14,898 bases of DNA. It comes from an uncultured Clostridia bacterium. GTDB taxonomy: Bacteria; Bacillota; Clostridia; Oscillospirales; Acutalibacteraceae. The position numbers and the translations under genes are program-made. The stretch lies in NCBI GenBank assembly GCA_937892525.1, contig CALAEV010000011.1, forward strand, positions 1 through 14,898, in the 5' to 3' direction. The stretch's first letter is position 1. Every line of letters starts with the position of its first letter. The notes under the pieces are model-generated. The model ran no database searches. It was not told the origin of the DNA and saw nothing but the letters and a program-made list of their open reading frames with translations. Positions 1 to 7,571 of this stretch are shown piece after piece.

Positions 1-45
1 CGACCAGCTTGGAAGGCTGGGATTCTACCATTGAACTACACCCGC
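1..45 (-). tRNA. tRNA-Gly (anticodon TCC), 5' part only
   Basis: Read on the minus strand from 45 to 1, this is the first half of a tRNA. It starts with acceptor strand GCGGGTG, followed by a D-arm with GTTC/GAAT and the GGTA loop. The anticodon stem CCAGC/GCTGG encloses loop CTTCCAA with anticodon TCC at 13-11, which decodes GGA and related Gly codons. The variable loop, T-arm and 3' acceptor strand lie beyond the left edge. A G-T pair closes the D-stem (G10-T25), which is tolerated. A consensus promoter lies about 20 nt upstream. The identity is firm because anticodon and body both match bacterial tRNA-Gly. Confidence 0.93.
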
Positions 46-63
46 AGTTCAACAACGCAAGTT

Positions 64-92
64 ATTTTAACATAAACCCTTTTCTTTGTCAA
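64..92 (-). promoter_or_regulatory. sigma-A promoter of tRNA-Gly
   Basis: On the minus strand the -35 box TTGACA (92-87) is followed by exactly 17 bases and the -10 box TAAAAT (69-64). A TG one base before the -10 makes it an extended -10 (TGTTAAAAT). A start about 7 nt downstream would leave a leader of roughly 12 nt before the tRNA at 45, typical of a stable-RNA promoter. It lies after the clpE-like gene and its 3' repeat, so the tRNA can be transcribed independently. Confidence 0.85.
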
Positions 93-130
93 CATATTTT
101 TAAGGTTTATTTTTATTTTTTATCTAGTTT

Positions 131-184
131 AGAATCCCTCCACCGCAAGCGGTCCCCCTCCCTTTAACAAGGGAGGCAAGGGAA
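131..184. repeat. Folded intergenic repeat (three-way-junction inverted repeat)
   Basis: Three nested complementary pairs are visible. An outer stem pairs TCCCT (135-139) with AGGGA (179-183). An inner hairpin pairs CCTCCCTT (157-164) with AAGGGAGG (169-176) around loop TAAC. A small hairpin pairs ACCGC (142-146) with GCGGT (149-153). The element begins 7 nt past the stop codon of the clpE-like gene. Its shape and motifs (GAATCCCTCC, CCTCCCTT, AAGGGAGGCAAGGGA) resemble short interspersed repeats I recall from gut Oscillospiraceae and Lachnospiraceae genomes, but I cannot confirm copy number from one window. No T-run follows on the minus strand, so it is not a textbook terminator, though it could stabilise the operon's 3' end. 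Confidence 0.6.
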
Positions 185-190
185 CATTAT

Positions 191-2506
191 TTATTCAAAT
201 GTTACTTGAATATCGTTGTTTGTTGATGTAATAAGGATTTTGTTGATTGTTGTGCCAAGATTATCAATCATAAGAGTTGAGATTTTGTCTTCAATATTTC
301 TTCTTATAACATTTCTTAAATCTCGAGCACCACGCACATTACCATCCATTTTTGAAACGATTGCTGATGGTGTGTTGTCGTCATACACAAGTTCAATACC
401 CTTATCTTTAAGAACTGTTTTGATTTCGTTAAGCATAAGAATTGCAATATTCTTGTAATCCTCTTCACTTAATGGGTTGAAAACAACAATTTCGTCAACA
501 CGACCAATAAATTCAGGTCTTAAGAATTCGTTAAGTGCTTTAAGAACCTTTTCTTTTGAAATGTCTTTTGCACTCTTGCCAAAGCCTAATGATGTTTCTG
601 CTTTTTGACTACCTGCATTTGAGGTCATAATGATTACTGTATTAGCAAAACTTACAGTTCTACCGTGAGCATCATTTGTTTTGCCTTCGTCAAGGATTTG
701 AAGAAGAATATTCATAACGTCAGGGTGTGCTTTTTCAATCTCGTCAAAAAGAATGATTGAATATGGCTTTCTTCTTACCTTTTCAGTAAGCTGACCTGCT
801 TCGTCATAGCCCACATACCCAGGAGGAGAGCCGATAAGACGAGAAACTGAATGTTTCTCCATAAACTCGCTCATATCAAGACGAATAAGCGTTTCAGGAG
901 TATCAAAAAGTTCCATTGAAAGTTGTTTTACAAGTTCAGTTTTACCTACACCGGTTGGTCCTACAAAAATAAATGATGCAGGGCGTTTTTGTAAAGTCAA
1001 CTGAATACGACTACGCTTGATTGCATTTGCAACAAGAGTTACGGCTTCATCCTGACCGATAACCTTTTCCATAAGACGATTTTCTAGGCCTTTAAGACGG
1101 TTTACATCCCCTTCTACAACCTTTGTTGCAGGAATACCTGTCCAGAGGTTTATAACCTTTGCCAAATCGTCTTCTAAAACATTATTATCTTTTGCTTTTT
1201 CCTGAAGTTCAGGTGCTTTGCCCTCGCAAACTGCTAACTCGCCTTTTGTTTTATAAAGTTCTTCATAAACAGGATTCAAATCTTCATCATTTTCAGGATT
1301 TGCAATTCTTTCTTCAAGGGCTTCAAGTTCTTTTTTGAGAGTAGCAATTTTCTTTTCGTTAATCTCGTTTTCACTGATTGCCTTATTGCGAAGATTTGCA
1401 CAAGTACAAGCCTCATCAAGCAAGTCGATTGCCTTATCAGGTAAAAATCTGTCAGTAATATATCTTTCAGAAAGTGTTACTGCCTTATATACAAGGTTAT
1501 CGCTAATCTGTACTCTATGGAACAATTCATAGTAGCCCTTAATACCTAAAAGCATCTTATATGTGTCTTCAATTGATGGCTCATCAACCTTAACAGGTTG
1601 AAAACGACGTTCAAGAGCTGCATCTTTTTCAATATGCTTACGGTATTCGTTGAATGTTGTAGCACCGATTACCTGAATTTCGCCACGAGAAAGTGCAGGC
1701 TTTAAGATATTTGCAGCATTCATTGAGCCCTCAGCATCACCTGTGCCAACAAGGTTATGAACTTCGTCAATAAAGAGAATGATATTGCCCTCACTCTTAA
1801 CTTCTTCAACAAGCCCTTTAATTCGGCTTTCAAATTGGCCACGGAACTGTGTACCTGCAACAAGTGCAGTTAAGTCAAGAAGATAGATTTCTTTATCCAT
1901 AAGTTTTGCAGGAACATTACCCTCTGCAATTCTAATTGCTAGTCCTTCGGCAATAGCTGTTTTACCAACACCCGGCTCGCCGATAAGACAAGGATTATTC
2001 TTTGTTCTTCTGCACAAAATCTGTACTGCACGAGCAATTTCTGTATCACGACCGATAATTCTGTCAAGCTTACCCTCTCTTGCACGACCTGTTAAGTCAG
2101 TACAATAAAGAGAGAGCATTTTTCTTTTATCGTTTTTTGTGCCTTGCTTTTTCTTACCCTTTGGTGCATTCTTTTTATCGCCATTTAAATCTTTGATATT
2201 TTCTTCAGGAACATCCATAGGCATTAAGCCCATATTCTGTAAGAATGGGAATGTTGAGGCGCCACCTGGTTCAAAACCATCTTCACCCATACTTTCCATC
2301 ATTTGTTCCATTTGAGCAGTCATATCTTCAATCTGGTCTTCAGTAATGCCCATATTATCCATCATCTGCTTAATTGGACCAATGTTCATTTCCATAGCAC
2401 ATTGAATGCAATAACCCTCATTTGTAGTTTTCTCGCCCTCCATCTTTGTAACAAAGATAACGGCAGGTCTTTGTTTGCATTTACAGCAAATCATATTTTT
2501 GTTCAT
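191..2506 (-). CDS. clpE: ClpE-like ATP-dependent Clp protease ATP-binding subunit
   Basis: This is a 771-aa class I Clp/Hsp100 unfoldase, expected to form a cytoplasmic hexamer that feeds substrates to ClpP. A zinc finger of two CxxC pairs (C7/C10, C33/C36) replaces the usual Clp_N repeats, as in ClpE. A low-complexity linker (about 45-130) is rich in methionine, then lysine. AAA domain 1 has Walker A GEPGVGKT (176-183), Walker B with DE at 247-248 and LERRF (298-302). A short ClpC/ClpE-type coiled-coil middle domain lies at about 377-440. AAA domain 2 has Walker A GPTGVGKT (516-523), Walker B with DE at 588-589 and sensor 2 GARDL (726-730). LGFG (640-643) sits where the ClpP-docking loop is expected. 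The ATG follows AAGGA by about 10 nt, only 3 nt after pgsA, and is last in the operon. I see no CtsR-type direct repeat upstream. ClpC-like naming is possible, but the zinc finger favours ClpE. Confidence 0.88.
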   Translation of the reverse strand: MNKNMICCKCKQRPAVIFVTKMEGEKTTNEGYCIQCAMEMNIGPIKQMMDNMGITEDQIEDMTAQMEQMMESMGEDGFEPGGASTFPFLQNMGLMPMDVPEENIKDLNGDKKNAPKGKKKQGTKNDKRKMLSLYCTDLTGRAREGKLDRIIGRDTEIARAVQILCRRTKNNPCLIGEPGVGKTAIAEGLAIRIAEGNVPAKLMDKEIYLLDLTALVAGTQFRGQFESRIKGLVEEVKSEGNIILFIDEVHNLVGTGDAEGSMNAANILKPALSRGEIQVIGATTFNEYRKHIEKDAALERRFQPVKVDEPSIEDTYKMLLGIKGYYELFHRVQISDNLVYKAVTLSERYITDRFLPDKAIDLLDEACTCANLRNKAISENEINEKKIATLKKELEALEERIANPENDEDLNPVYEELYKTKGELAVCEGKAPELQEKAKDNNVLEDDLAKVINLWTGIPATKVVEGDVNRLKGLENRLMEKVIGQDEAVTLVANAIKRSRIQLTLQKRPASFIFVGPTGVGKTELVKQLSMELFDTPETLIRLDMSEFMEKHSVSRLIGSPPGYVGYDEAGQLTEKVRRKPYSIILFDEIEKAHPDVMNILLQILDEGKTNDAHGRTVSFANTVIIMTSNAGSQKAETSLGFGKSAKDISKEKVLKALNEFLRPEFIGRVDEIVVFNPLSEEDYKNIAILMLNEIKTVLKDKGIELVYDDNTPSAIVSKMDGNVRGARDLRNVIRRNIEDKISTLMIDNLGTTINKILITSTNNDIQVTFE

Positions 2507-2509
2507 TGT

Positions 2510-3169
2510 TTATTTATCCTTTTTCTTTGAGTTTTCAATAATCTGTTTAATTGCACCTGGTAAATAACTAAAAAATGCTACGAATGTAAGTATTACTGCG
2601 ATTACTACAAGCACAAACATTACTGTTTCAGGGATTGCATACTGTGGGTAATACATACTGATTGCACCGATTTCCGGACCAAATCCGATAATTACAACCA
2701 TTACTGCGTAGAATACAAATGTTGCAAGTTTACCCCAAATTTCTGCAGCAACAGGACGAGTTCCAAGGGCTATCAATACGATACTGCCTAAAATCATAAT
2801 AATATCTTTTGCAATAAAGAGTAAGAACACCCATGCAAACGCCTGCATAGCTTCACTTTGCGCTGCTTGGAATTTAAGATAAAGTACAATTGCAAGTGCA
2901 AAAATTGTAAGTTTATCTGCAACAGGGTCAAGAAGTTTACCGATTGCACTAACCTGATTGAATTTACGAGCAATTTTACCGTCAACAGCATCTGAAAGTC
3001 CTGAAATAAAGATTACAAACACAGTCCACCAAATATAATTGTTATAGTAAAGAACTGCGATTACAGGAATAAGGCAAATTCTGATTACTGAAATAAGATT
3101 TGGGATTGTAAGGCAACCCTCAAACAACTCTTTAACATTTTGTTTTAATGTCTTTTTTTCTTCGCTCAT
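2510..3169 (-). CDS. pgsA: CDP-diacylglycerol--glycerol-3-phosphate 3-phosphatidyltransferase
   Basis: This 219-aa integral membrane enzyme transfers the phosphatidyl group of CDP-diacylglycerol to glycerol 3-phosphate. The product, phosphatidylglycerol phosphate, is the precursor of phosphatidylglycerol and cardiolipin. The CDP-alcohol phosphatidyltransferase signature is complete: D60, D63-G64, A67-R68, G77, D81 and D85 with the family spacing. The preceding TIPNLISVIR (21-30) is the usual entry to the first membrane helix. Several hydrophobic helices follow (about 31-58, 87-99, 110-137, 149-163, 181-202), and the tail is lysine-rich. Length fits PgsA. AAGGAG lies 9 nt before the ATG, and the gene starts 13 nt after cvpA. 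A related CDP-alcohol transferase cannot be wholly excluded, but a lone bacterial copy of this size is most often PgsA. Confidence 0.9.
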   Translation of the reverse strand: MSEEKKTLKQNVKELFEGCLTIPNLISVIRICLIPVIAVLYYNNYIWWTVFVIFISGLSDAVDGKIARKFNQVSAIGKLLDPVADKLTIFALAIVLYLKFQAAQSEAMQAFAWVFLLFIAKDIIMILGSIVLIALGTRPVAAEIWGKLATFVFYAVMVVIIGFGPEIGAISMYYPQYAIPETVMFVLVVIAVILTFVAFFSYLPGAIKQIIENSKKKDK

Positions 3170-3182
3170 AACTTAACACTCC

Positions 3183-3899
3183 TTATTTAACAAGCATTTC
3201 TTTAAGATTGTTTATAAATGGATTAATATTATCAAGCAAGCCGATTACGAATGAATCGTTTACTGCCGTTGCCATTTCACCATCACCATTTGCAAATATA
3301 AATTCAAGAATTGTGCAAAGGAACACTATTACAATTATGCCTTTACAAGCACCAAGTAATGCGCCAAGCACTTTGTTTGCAGTACCTATAAGTGGTACAT
3401 CGAAAAGTTTTGAGATAATATGTGCCAAGAATTTAAGTGCAAACAGTAAAATTATTGCAAGTAACATAAAGGCTACAATTGTCAATGCGCCTACAACTAT
3501 TGGTTGCGCAATTTTTTCAACAAGCTCAGTTGCAAGGTTTTGAGAACTAAACTTTTCTGATGAAATTTTTGATTTAATTTCGTCAATTTCAACACCTGCT
3601 GAAGATGCAAGAGATACTACGAAATCTGGAAGTGCTTCAAGTGTTACTTCTGCTTTTTTAGCTGCTGTTGTTGCATTGAAGTTTTCATCAAGCTGTTCTT
3701 CAATTGAAGTAATCATACTTTCTTTTACAATTCCATCATAAGCACCTTGTGCTATAACAGGGCTTAACTGATAAGCAAGTACAAGTGCCAAAATGGTTGC
3801 TACAAGTTCAAGTAATGTTTTTACAAATCCTTTTTTCGCTGCAAGCAATACAAATGCTGCAAAAATTACAACAAGAATGATGTCTAATACTATTGACAT
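3183..3899 (-). CDS. cvpA: CvpA family membrane protein
   Basis: This 238-aa protein belongs to the CvpA (colicin V production) family, whose cell role in Firmicutes is poorly defined. Four hydrophobic segments are visible: about 4-21, 27-46, 135-158 and 177-203. A long polar, probably extracytoplasmic loop (about 47-130) separates the two pairs. Segment four carries the small-residue motif GALLGACKG (179-187), a family hallmark. The ATG follows an excellent site GAGGTGA with about 4-5 nt spacing, 16 nt after the DUF5711-like gene. It sits between a membrane-anchored propeller protein and pgsA, which suggests an envelope role, but that is inference. The large insertion between helices 2 and 3 makes it longer than the roughly 160-180 aa of E. 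coli-type CvpA. Confidence 0.85.
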   Translation of the reverse strand: MSIVLDIILVVIFAAFVLLAAKKGFVKTLLELVATILALVLAYQLSPVIAQGAYDGIVKESMITSIEEQLDENFNATTAAKKAEVTLEALPDFVVSLASSAGVEIDEIKSKISSEKFSSQNLATELVEKIAQPIVVGALTIVAFMLLAIILLFALKFLAHIISKLFDVPLIGTANKVLGALLGACKGIIVIVFLCTILEFIFANGDGEMATAVNDSFVIGLLDNINPFINNLKEMLVK

Positions 3900-3915
3900 A
3901 ATATCACCTCTGGAA

Positions 3916-5148
3916 TTATTCCTTTTCTTCTGTATTATCGCCTACAGAAGAATATTTTTCAATTTTATCTAATGAATAAACATATGTACTTCTTGATGAA
4001 ACAATTACTTCTTCAGCATCAGTATTTACATCTGCACTACCAACCATTTCACCTTTAGTATTGTAAATTTGAACATTATCGTCAGTCAATACTGCTACAT
4101 ATTTACCATCAGTTGAAACGGATTTAACAAGTCCGTCGATTTCCTGAGTAAACAGTTCTGCACCTGATTTATTATAGACTTTGATAATCTTTTTTGTTGT
4201 ACTTGAATATTTTGAAAGCACAAGAACGGCTGTATTATTATCTGAAATATAAAGTCTTGATGGTGTATTGACCGAAACATCAACCTTTTCTTTAACTTCA
4301 TTGCCTTTTATGATTTCGCAAACATTATTTCCAAGCACAAAAAGTGTTTCATTGGACAAGAACTGAACCGAAGATACTGCTGAATCCTGATATTCAAATG
4401 TTGCTTGTGGTTCAGTTTTGCGTTTATTAAATATATAAACCTTTGAGTAAACCGAGCCATTTTCAACACCCATTACAGATACTGCAAAAAGTTTACCATT
4501 GTCAGACACATCACAAGAAACAATATGTTCTTTTGCGCATTTCCATACAAAAATTACATCTTCTTTATCGTCATAAACTGTCAGCATACTTTCAGCACCA
4601 CTAGCACTTGTTGCCAACGCTACTGAACCATTTTTGCCCATAGCACCTGTGAAAATTATATGTTCAAGTTCTTTTTCATAAAGTACTCTTGTTTTTGACT
4701 GTACCCTGAAAGTAGTTCCACCCTCATCATAAAGTAATATGCGTCCACTGTTGCTGCTCATAACAGGATGGTCGTATTTATGTGAAAGGTTTGAAAGTTC
4801 TTTTGCAGTTGAGTCAAGAACTTTAACGGTATCATCATGAACAAGCACCAAATCTGAGTTTGTCATTCCAGCGCCACTTACTTCAACTCCGTTTATACTG
4901 TAAGGATAACCCTCACCTGAACCGATACCAGCAAGAGAAGTACGGATAGAATCACCTATTGTTGAAAATGTAACTCCACCAAACTGTGCCGCCGCAATAA
5001 TTACAAGCAACAACACGACAAGAATAATCGCAAGCAATTTAAGTGTTTTTGCATTTTTAAGGCTGATAGTCAATTTCTTGTGCTTTTTCTTTGGTGTATT
5101 CTTTTTTGATACCGGCTTTTTGGTTGTCGTCTTTCTTTGTTCAGCCAT
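3916..5148 (-). CDS. DUF5711-like membrane-anchored beta-propeller protein
   Basis: This 410-aa protein has no assigned function. A strongly basic cytoplasmic N-terminus (1-36, rich in K, R and T) precedes one membrane helix (about 37-54, IILVVLLLVIIAAA). About 350 residues of repeated short beta-strands follow, with recurring patterns such as DNGKLFAVSV, DGKYVAVLTD and VYNKSGAELF. These suggest a WD40/quinoprotein-like propeller outside the membrane. I recognise the pattern as the clostridial DUF5711 family, from memory. The tail is acidic (NTEEKE). The ATG at 5148 is preferred over an in-frame GTG at 5160: GGTGA lies 5 nt before this ATG, while nothing like a ribosome site precedes the GTG. 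It starts 15 nt after truA and lies just upstream of cvpA, so the two may act together at the envelope. Confidence 0.75.
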   Translation of the reverse strand: MAEQRKTTTKKPVSKKNTPKKKHKKLTISLKNAKTLKLLAIILVVLLLVIIAAAQFGGVTFSTIGDSIRTSLAGIGSGEGYPYSINGVEVSGAGMTNSDLVLVHDDTVKVLDSTAKELSNLSHKYDHPVMSSNSGRILLYDEGGTTFRVQSKTRVLYEKELEHIIFTGAMGKNGSVALATSASGAESMLTVYDDKEDVIFVWKCAKEHIVSCDVSDNGKLFAVSVMGVENGSVYSKVYIFNKRKTEPQATFEYQDSAVSSVQFLSNETLFVLGNNVCEIIKGNEVKEKVDVSVNTPSRLYISDNNTAVLVLSKYSSTTKKIIKVYNKSGAELFTQEIDGLVKSVSTDGKYVAVLTDDNVQIYNTKGEMVGSADVNTDAEEVIVSSRSTYVYSLDKIEKYSSVGDNTEEKE

Positions 5149-5153
5149 ATTTT

Positions 5154-5158
5154 TCACC
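5154..5158 (-). promoter_or_regulatory. Ribosome binding site GGTGA deciding the DUF5711-like start
   Basis: GGTGA, complementary to the UCACC of the 16S 3' end, lies 5 nt before the ATG at 5146-5148. The in-frame upstream GTG (5158-5160) overlaps this site and has no ribosome site of its own, so translation should begin at the ATG, four codons later. Confidence 0.75.
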
Positions 5159-5163
5159 ACACA

Positions 5164-5898
5164 TCAATAAAAAACTTTATTAAGATACAAACCGTGAGGC
5201 TCGGCAGTTACCCCTGCATTTTCACGGTTACAGCTTTCTAAAATTTTTGGAATACTTCCCTTTTCTATTCTGCCTTTTTGAATATCAAGAAGTGTTCCCA
5301 CAATAATTCGTACCATATTGTATAAAAAACCGTTACCACTGACACGAATTTCGATTAAATCCTTATTCCGTGTTACGGAGCAATCATAAATTTCACGGAC
5401 TTTATCTTCTATATCTGTACCAGCACTACACATAGAAGAAAAATCGTGAGTTCCTATAAATGCTTTTGCCTCATTGTCAAGCATTTCTGCATCTATTTCA
5501 TAAGGATAAAACATTGCTTTATTTTCATAAAAAGGATTACGGTATTTACCATTATATATTAAATAGACATACTCTTTGCCCTTGCAATCATAACGAGCGT
5601 GAAAATCGTAATCAACCTCTTTACAATCATAAACTGCAATTTCAGATGGAAGATAAAAGTTAAGGGCATCAGGGATTTTTTCAGTTGCCACATTACACTC
5701 TGTTCTCACATTGCAACAGAACATTTTTGCGTGAACACCAGCATCAGTACGACTGCACCCTATTATATTTTCGTCATTTCCACTTAATCGCTTAAAAGCG
5801 TTGCAGAGTTCTTGTTGAACAGTACTGGCATTAGGTTGAACCTGCCAACCATGAAAGGCTGTACCGTCATACTGCAAAGTTAAAAGTAAATTCCGCAT
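5164..5898 (-). CDS. truA: tRNA pseudouridine(38-40) synthase TruA
   Basis: This 244-aa enzyme converts uridines 38-40 of the tRNA anticodon arm to pseudouridine. The N-terminal strand LTLQYDGTAFHGWQ (6-19) and the catalytic loop RTDAGVHA with nucleophile D52 are the TruA signatures. C-terminal GNGFLYNMVRIIVGTL also matches the family. Length is normal. An in-frame GTG exists at 5910, but GGTGA lies exactly 5 nt before the ATG at 5898, and the family begins close to this methionine. The start codon lies inside the end of ecfT, giving a 32-nt overlap and suggesting translational coupling. The ecfA1-ecfA2-ecfT-truA order is common in Firmicutes. Confidence 0.95.
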   Translation of the reverse strand: MRNLLLTLQYDGTAFHGWQVQPNASTVQQELCNAFKRLSGNDENIIGCSRTDAGVHAKMFCCNVRTECNVATEKIPDALNFYLPSEIAVYDCKEVDYDFHARYDCKGKEYVYLIYNGKYRNPFYENKAMFYPYEIDAEMLDNEAKAFIGTHDFSSMCSAGTDIEDKVREIYDCSVTRNKDLIEIRVSGNGFLYNMVRIIVGTLLDIQKGRIEKGSIPKILESCNRENAGVTAEPHGLYLNKVFY

Positions 5899-6709
5899 TA
5901 TATTCACCACAGAAAATATTAAGAGTTATTACTGCACCAATCACCAGTGCAACACTTGCAATTGCAAGATAATCGCGTTTTGTAAATTTAAGTGCATTCA
6001 TAGTTGTTTTGCCTTTACCACCATTATAACAACGACAAGTCATAGCATTTGCAAGTTCATAAGCTCTTCTTATTGAATTGAAAAGCAAAGGAATAAACAA
6101 AGGAATAAGTGCTTTTGCACGTTTCATAAGACTACCTTGTTCAAAATTTGCACCACGGCTTTTTTGTGCGCTCATAATTTTATCAACTTCTTCAATAAGA
6201 GTTGGAATAAAACGAAGAGCAATAGTCATTATCATTGTTACCGTATGAAAATCAAGACCGATTTTCTTAAATGGTGCGAACACTCTGTCAAGGCCATTTG
6301 TAAGAGATGTTGGGCTTGTAGTATAAGTAAGCATTGTGCTCATTACAATAAGTAATGAAATACGTAATGCCATAAATACAGCTGTAAGCACGCCCCCACT
6401 TGTTATCTGAATTTTCCAGAAATCCACAAGGGTTATTCCTGTTTTAACATAGGCTATTTGCAAAACTGATGTGATTGTGATAATCATTAAAATCGGTTTT
6501 AAGCCTTTTATTACTGTTTTTACAGGGATTTTTGACATTGATATTATTGCAACACCTGTAAACAAACAGAAAAACAATGAAACAAAGTTGTTTGAAACAA
6601 AAACCATTACAATAAATACAACTGTAAAAAGCAATTTTGTTCTTGGGTCAAGCTTATGAATAGTTGAGTTCAATGGGAAATACTGACCAATTGTGATATC
6701 TTTAATCAT
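5867..6709 (-). CDS. ecfT: Energy-coupling factor transporter transmembrane protein EcfT
   Basis: This 280-aa scaffold couples the two EcfA ATPases to exchangeable substrate-binding S components, importing vitamins or metal ions. IHKLDPRTKL (17-26) is the typical N-terminal motif, followed by hydrophobic helices at about 27-56, 69-86, 104-128 and 246-266. The cytoplasmic coupling region has AQKSRGANFE (181-190), which matches the first Ala-Arg-Gly-type motif. The second site reads AMTCRCYNGG (222-231), so it is Cys-Arg-Cys in place of the more usual Ala-Arg-Gly or Ala-Arg-Cys. The ATG lies in an 8-nt overlap with the end of ecfA2, and GAGGGGAG precedes it. No S component is encoded here, as expected for a shared group II module. 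Confidence 0.93.
   Translation of the reverse strand: MIKDITIGQYFPLNSTIHKLDPRTKLLFTVVFIVMVFVSNNFVSLFFCLFTGVAIISMSKIPVKTVIKGLKPILMIITITSVLQIAYVKTGITLVDFWKIQITSGGVLTAVFMALRISLLIVMSTMLTYTTSPTSLTNGLDRVFAPFKKIGLDFHTVTMIMTIALRFIPTLIEEVDKIMSAQKSRGANFEQGSLMKRAKALIPLFIPLLFNSIRRAYELANAMTCRCYNGGKGKTTMNALKFTKRDYLAIASVALVIGAVITLNIFCGEYNAEFTFNFAV
5904..5908 (-). promoter_or_regulatory. Ribosome binding site GGTGA deciding the truA start
   Basis: GGTGA lies 5 nt before the truA ATG at 5896-5898, inside the ecfT coding region. Motif and spacing are the same as at the DUF5711-like gene, and in both cases they rule against an upstream in-frame GTG. Confidence 0.75.
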
Positions 6710-7568
6710 TAGTCACACTCCCCTCAAAAAGCTTTTTGAGTTCAAGGTAACCTTGCTCCACCGTATATATTTTCTCGCTGACATTGTACCCTTTTTCGCG
6801 AAGTTTTATAAAAATCTCTGTAATTTGAGGTACAGAAAGTCCGATTTCACGAAGACGAGATGATTTTTCAAACACTTTGTCAACTGTACCTATCATTTCA
6901 ACTTTCGCGTCATTCATAACGATTACTTTTGTAGCAAAACGAGCAACATCATCCATACTGTGAGATACAATAATAACTGTTTTACCTGTTTTCTCACGGT
7001 AATTTTTGATAAGTTCTAAAATCTGCTCGCGACCCATTGGGTCAAGGCCACTTGTAGGCTCATCGAGAATAAGTATTTCAGGCTCCATTGAAATAACACC
7101 AGCAATAGCTACTCGTCTTTTTTCGCCACCTGACAAGTCAAATGGAGATTTAGAAAGCATTTCGTCAGGAATGCCAACATACTTTGCAGCACTTCTAACT
7201 CGTTCATCAATTTCGCCTTTTGAAAGTCCCATATTAGTAGGACCAAAAGCAATATCTTTATATACTGTTTCTTCAAAAAGTTGATATTCAGGGTATTGAA
7301 AGCAAAGTCCTACACGAAAACGTGCATCAAAAAGAGTTTGTTTATTCTCGTGAATATTTTTGCCATCAAGTAACACGCTACCACTTGATGCTTTAAGAAG
7401 TCCGTTAAGGTGCTGAACAAGTGTGCTTTTACCAGAGCCTGTATGACCGATTATGGCTACAAACTCGCCCTTTTCAAGAGAAATATTCACATTGTCAAGT
7501 GCAGTGATTTTGAACGGAGTACCCTCACCGTAGGTAAATGTTAAATTTTGCGTTTCAAGGTGAGACAT
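6702..7568 (-). CDS. ecfA2: Energy-coupling factor transporter ATPase EcfA2
   Basis: This 288-aa ABC ATPase is the second nucleotide-binding subunit of the ECF importer and pairs with EcfA1. Walker A is GHTGSGKST (41-49), the Q-loop glutamine is Q91 in FQYPEYQLF, the signature is LSGGE (145-149), Walker B is ILILDE (165-170) and the switch histidine is H203. The YPEYQLF sequence after the Q-loop is typical of EcfA2, whereas EcfA1 has NPDNQIV. The coupling-helix contacts to EcfT and the C-terminal extension past about 225 fit the family. The gene starts 3 nt after ecfA1, with AAAGG about 10 nt before the ATG, and overlaps ecfT by 8 nt. Confidence 0.94.
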   Translation of the reverse strand: MSHLETQNLTFTYGEGTPFKITALDNVNISLEKGEFVAIIGHTGSGKSTLVQHLNGLLKASSGSVLLDGKNIHENKQTLFDARFRVGLCFQYPEYQLFEETVYKDIAFGPTNMGLSKGEIDERVRSAAKYVGIPDEMLSKSPFDLSGGEKRRVAIAGVISMEPEILILDEPTSGLDPMGREQILELIKNYREKTGKTVIIVSHSMDDVARFATKVIVMNDAKVEMIGTVDKVFEKSSRLREIGLSVPQITEIFIKLREKGYNVSEKIYTVEQGYLELKKLFEGSVTND

Positions 7569-7571
7569 CTT

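Noticed and set aside
46..190. Rho-independent terminator after the clpE-like gene
   Set aside because: The hairpin at 157-176 is strong but is followed on the minus strand by G-rich sequence, not T. I call the region a repeat, and the true 3' end is unresolved.
2507..2530. CtsR or other heat-shock operator before the clpE-like gene
   Set aside because: Only 3 nt separate it from pgsA, and I see no GGTCAAA-type direct repeat; the gene appears to depend on the operon promoter.
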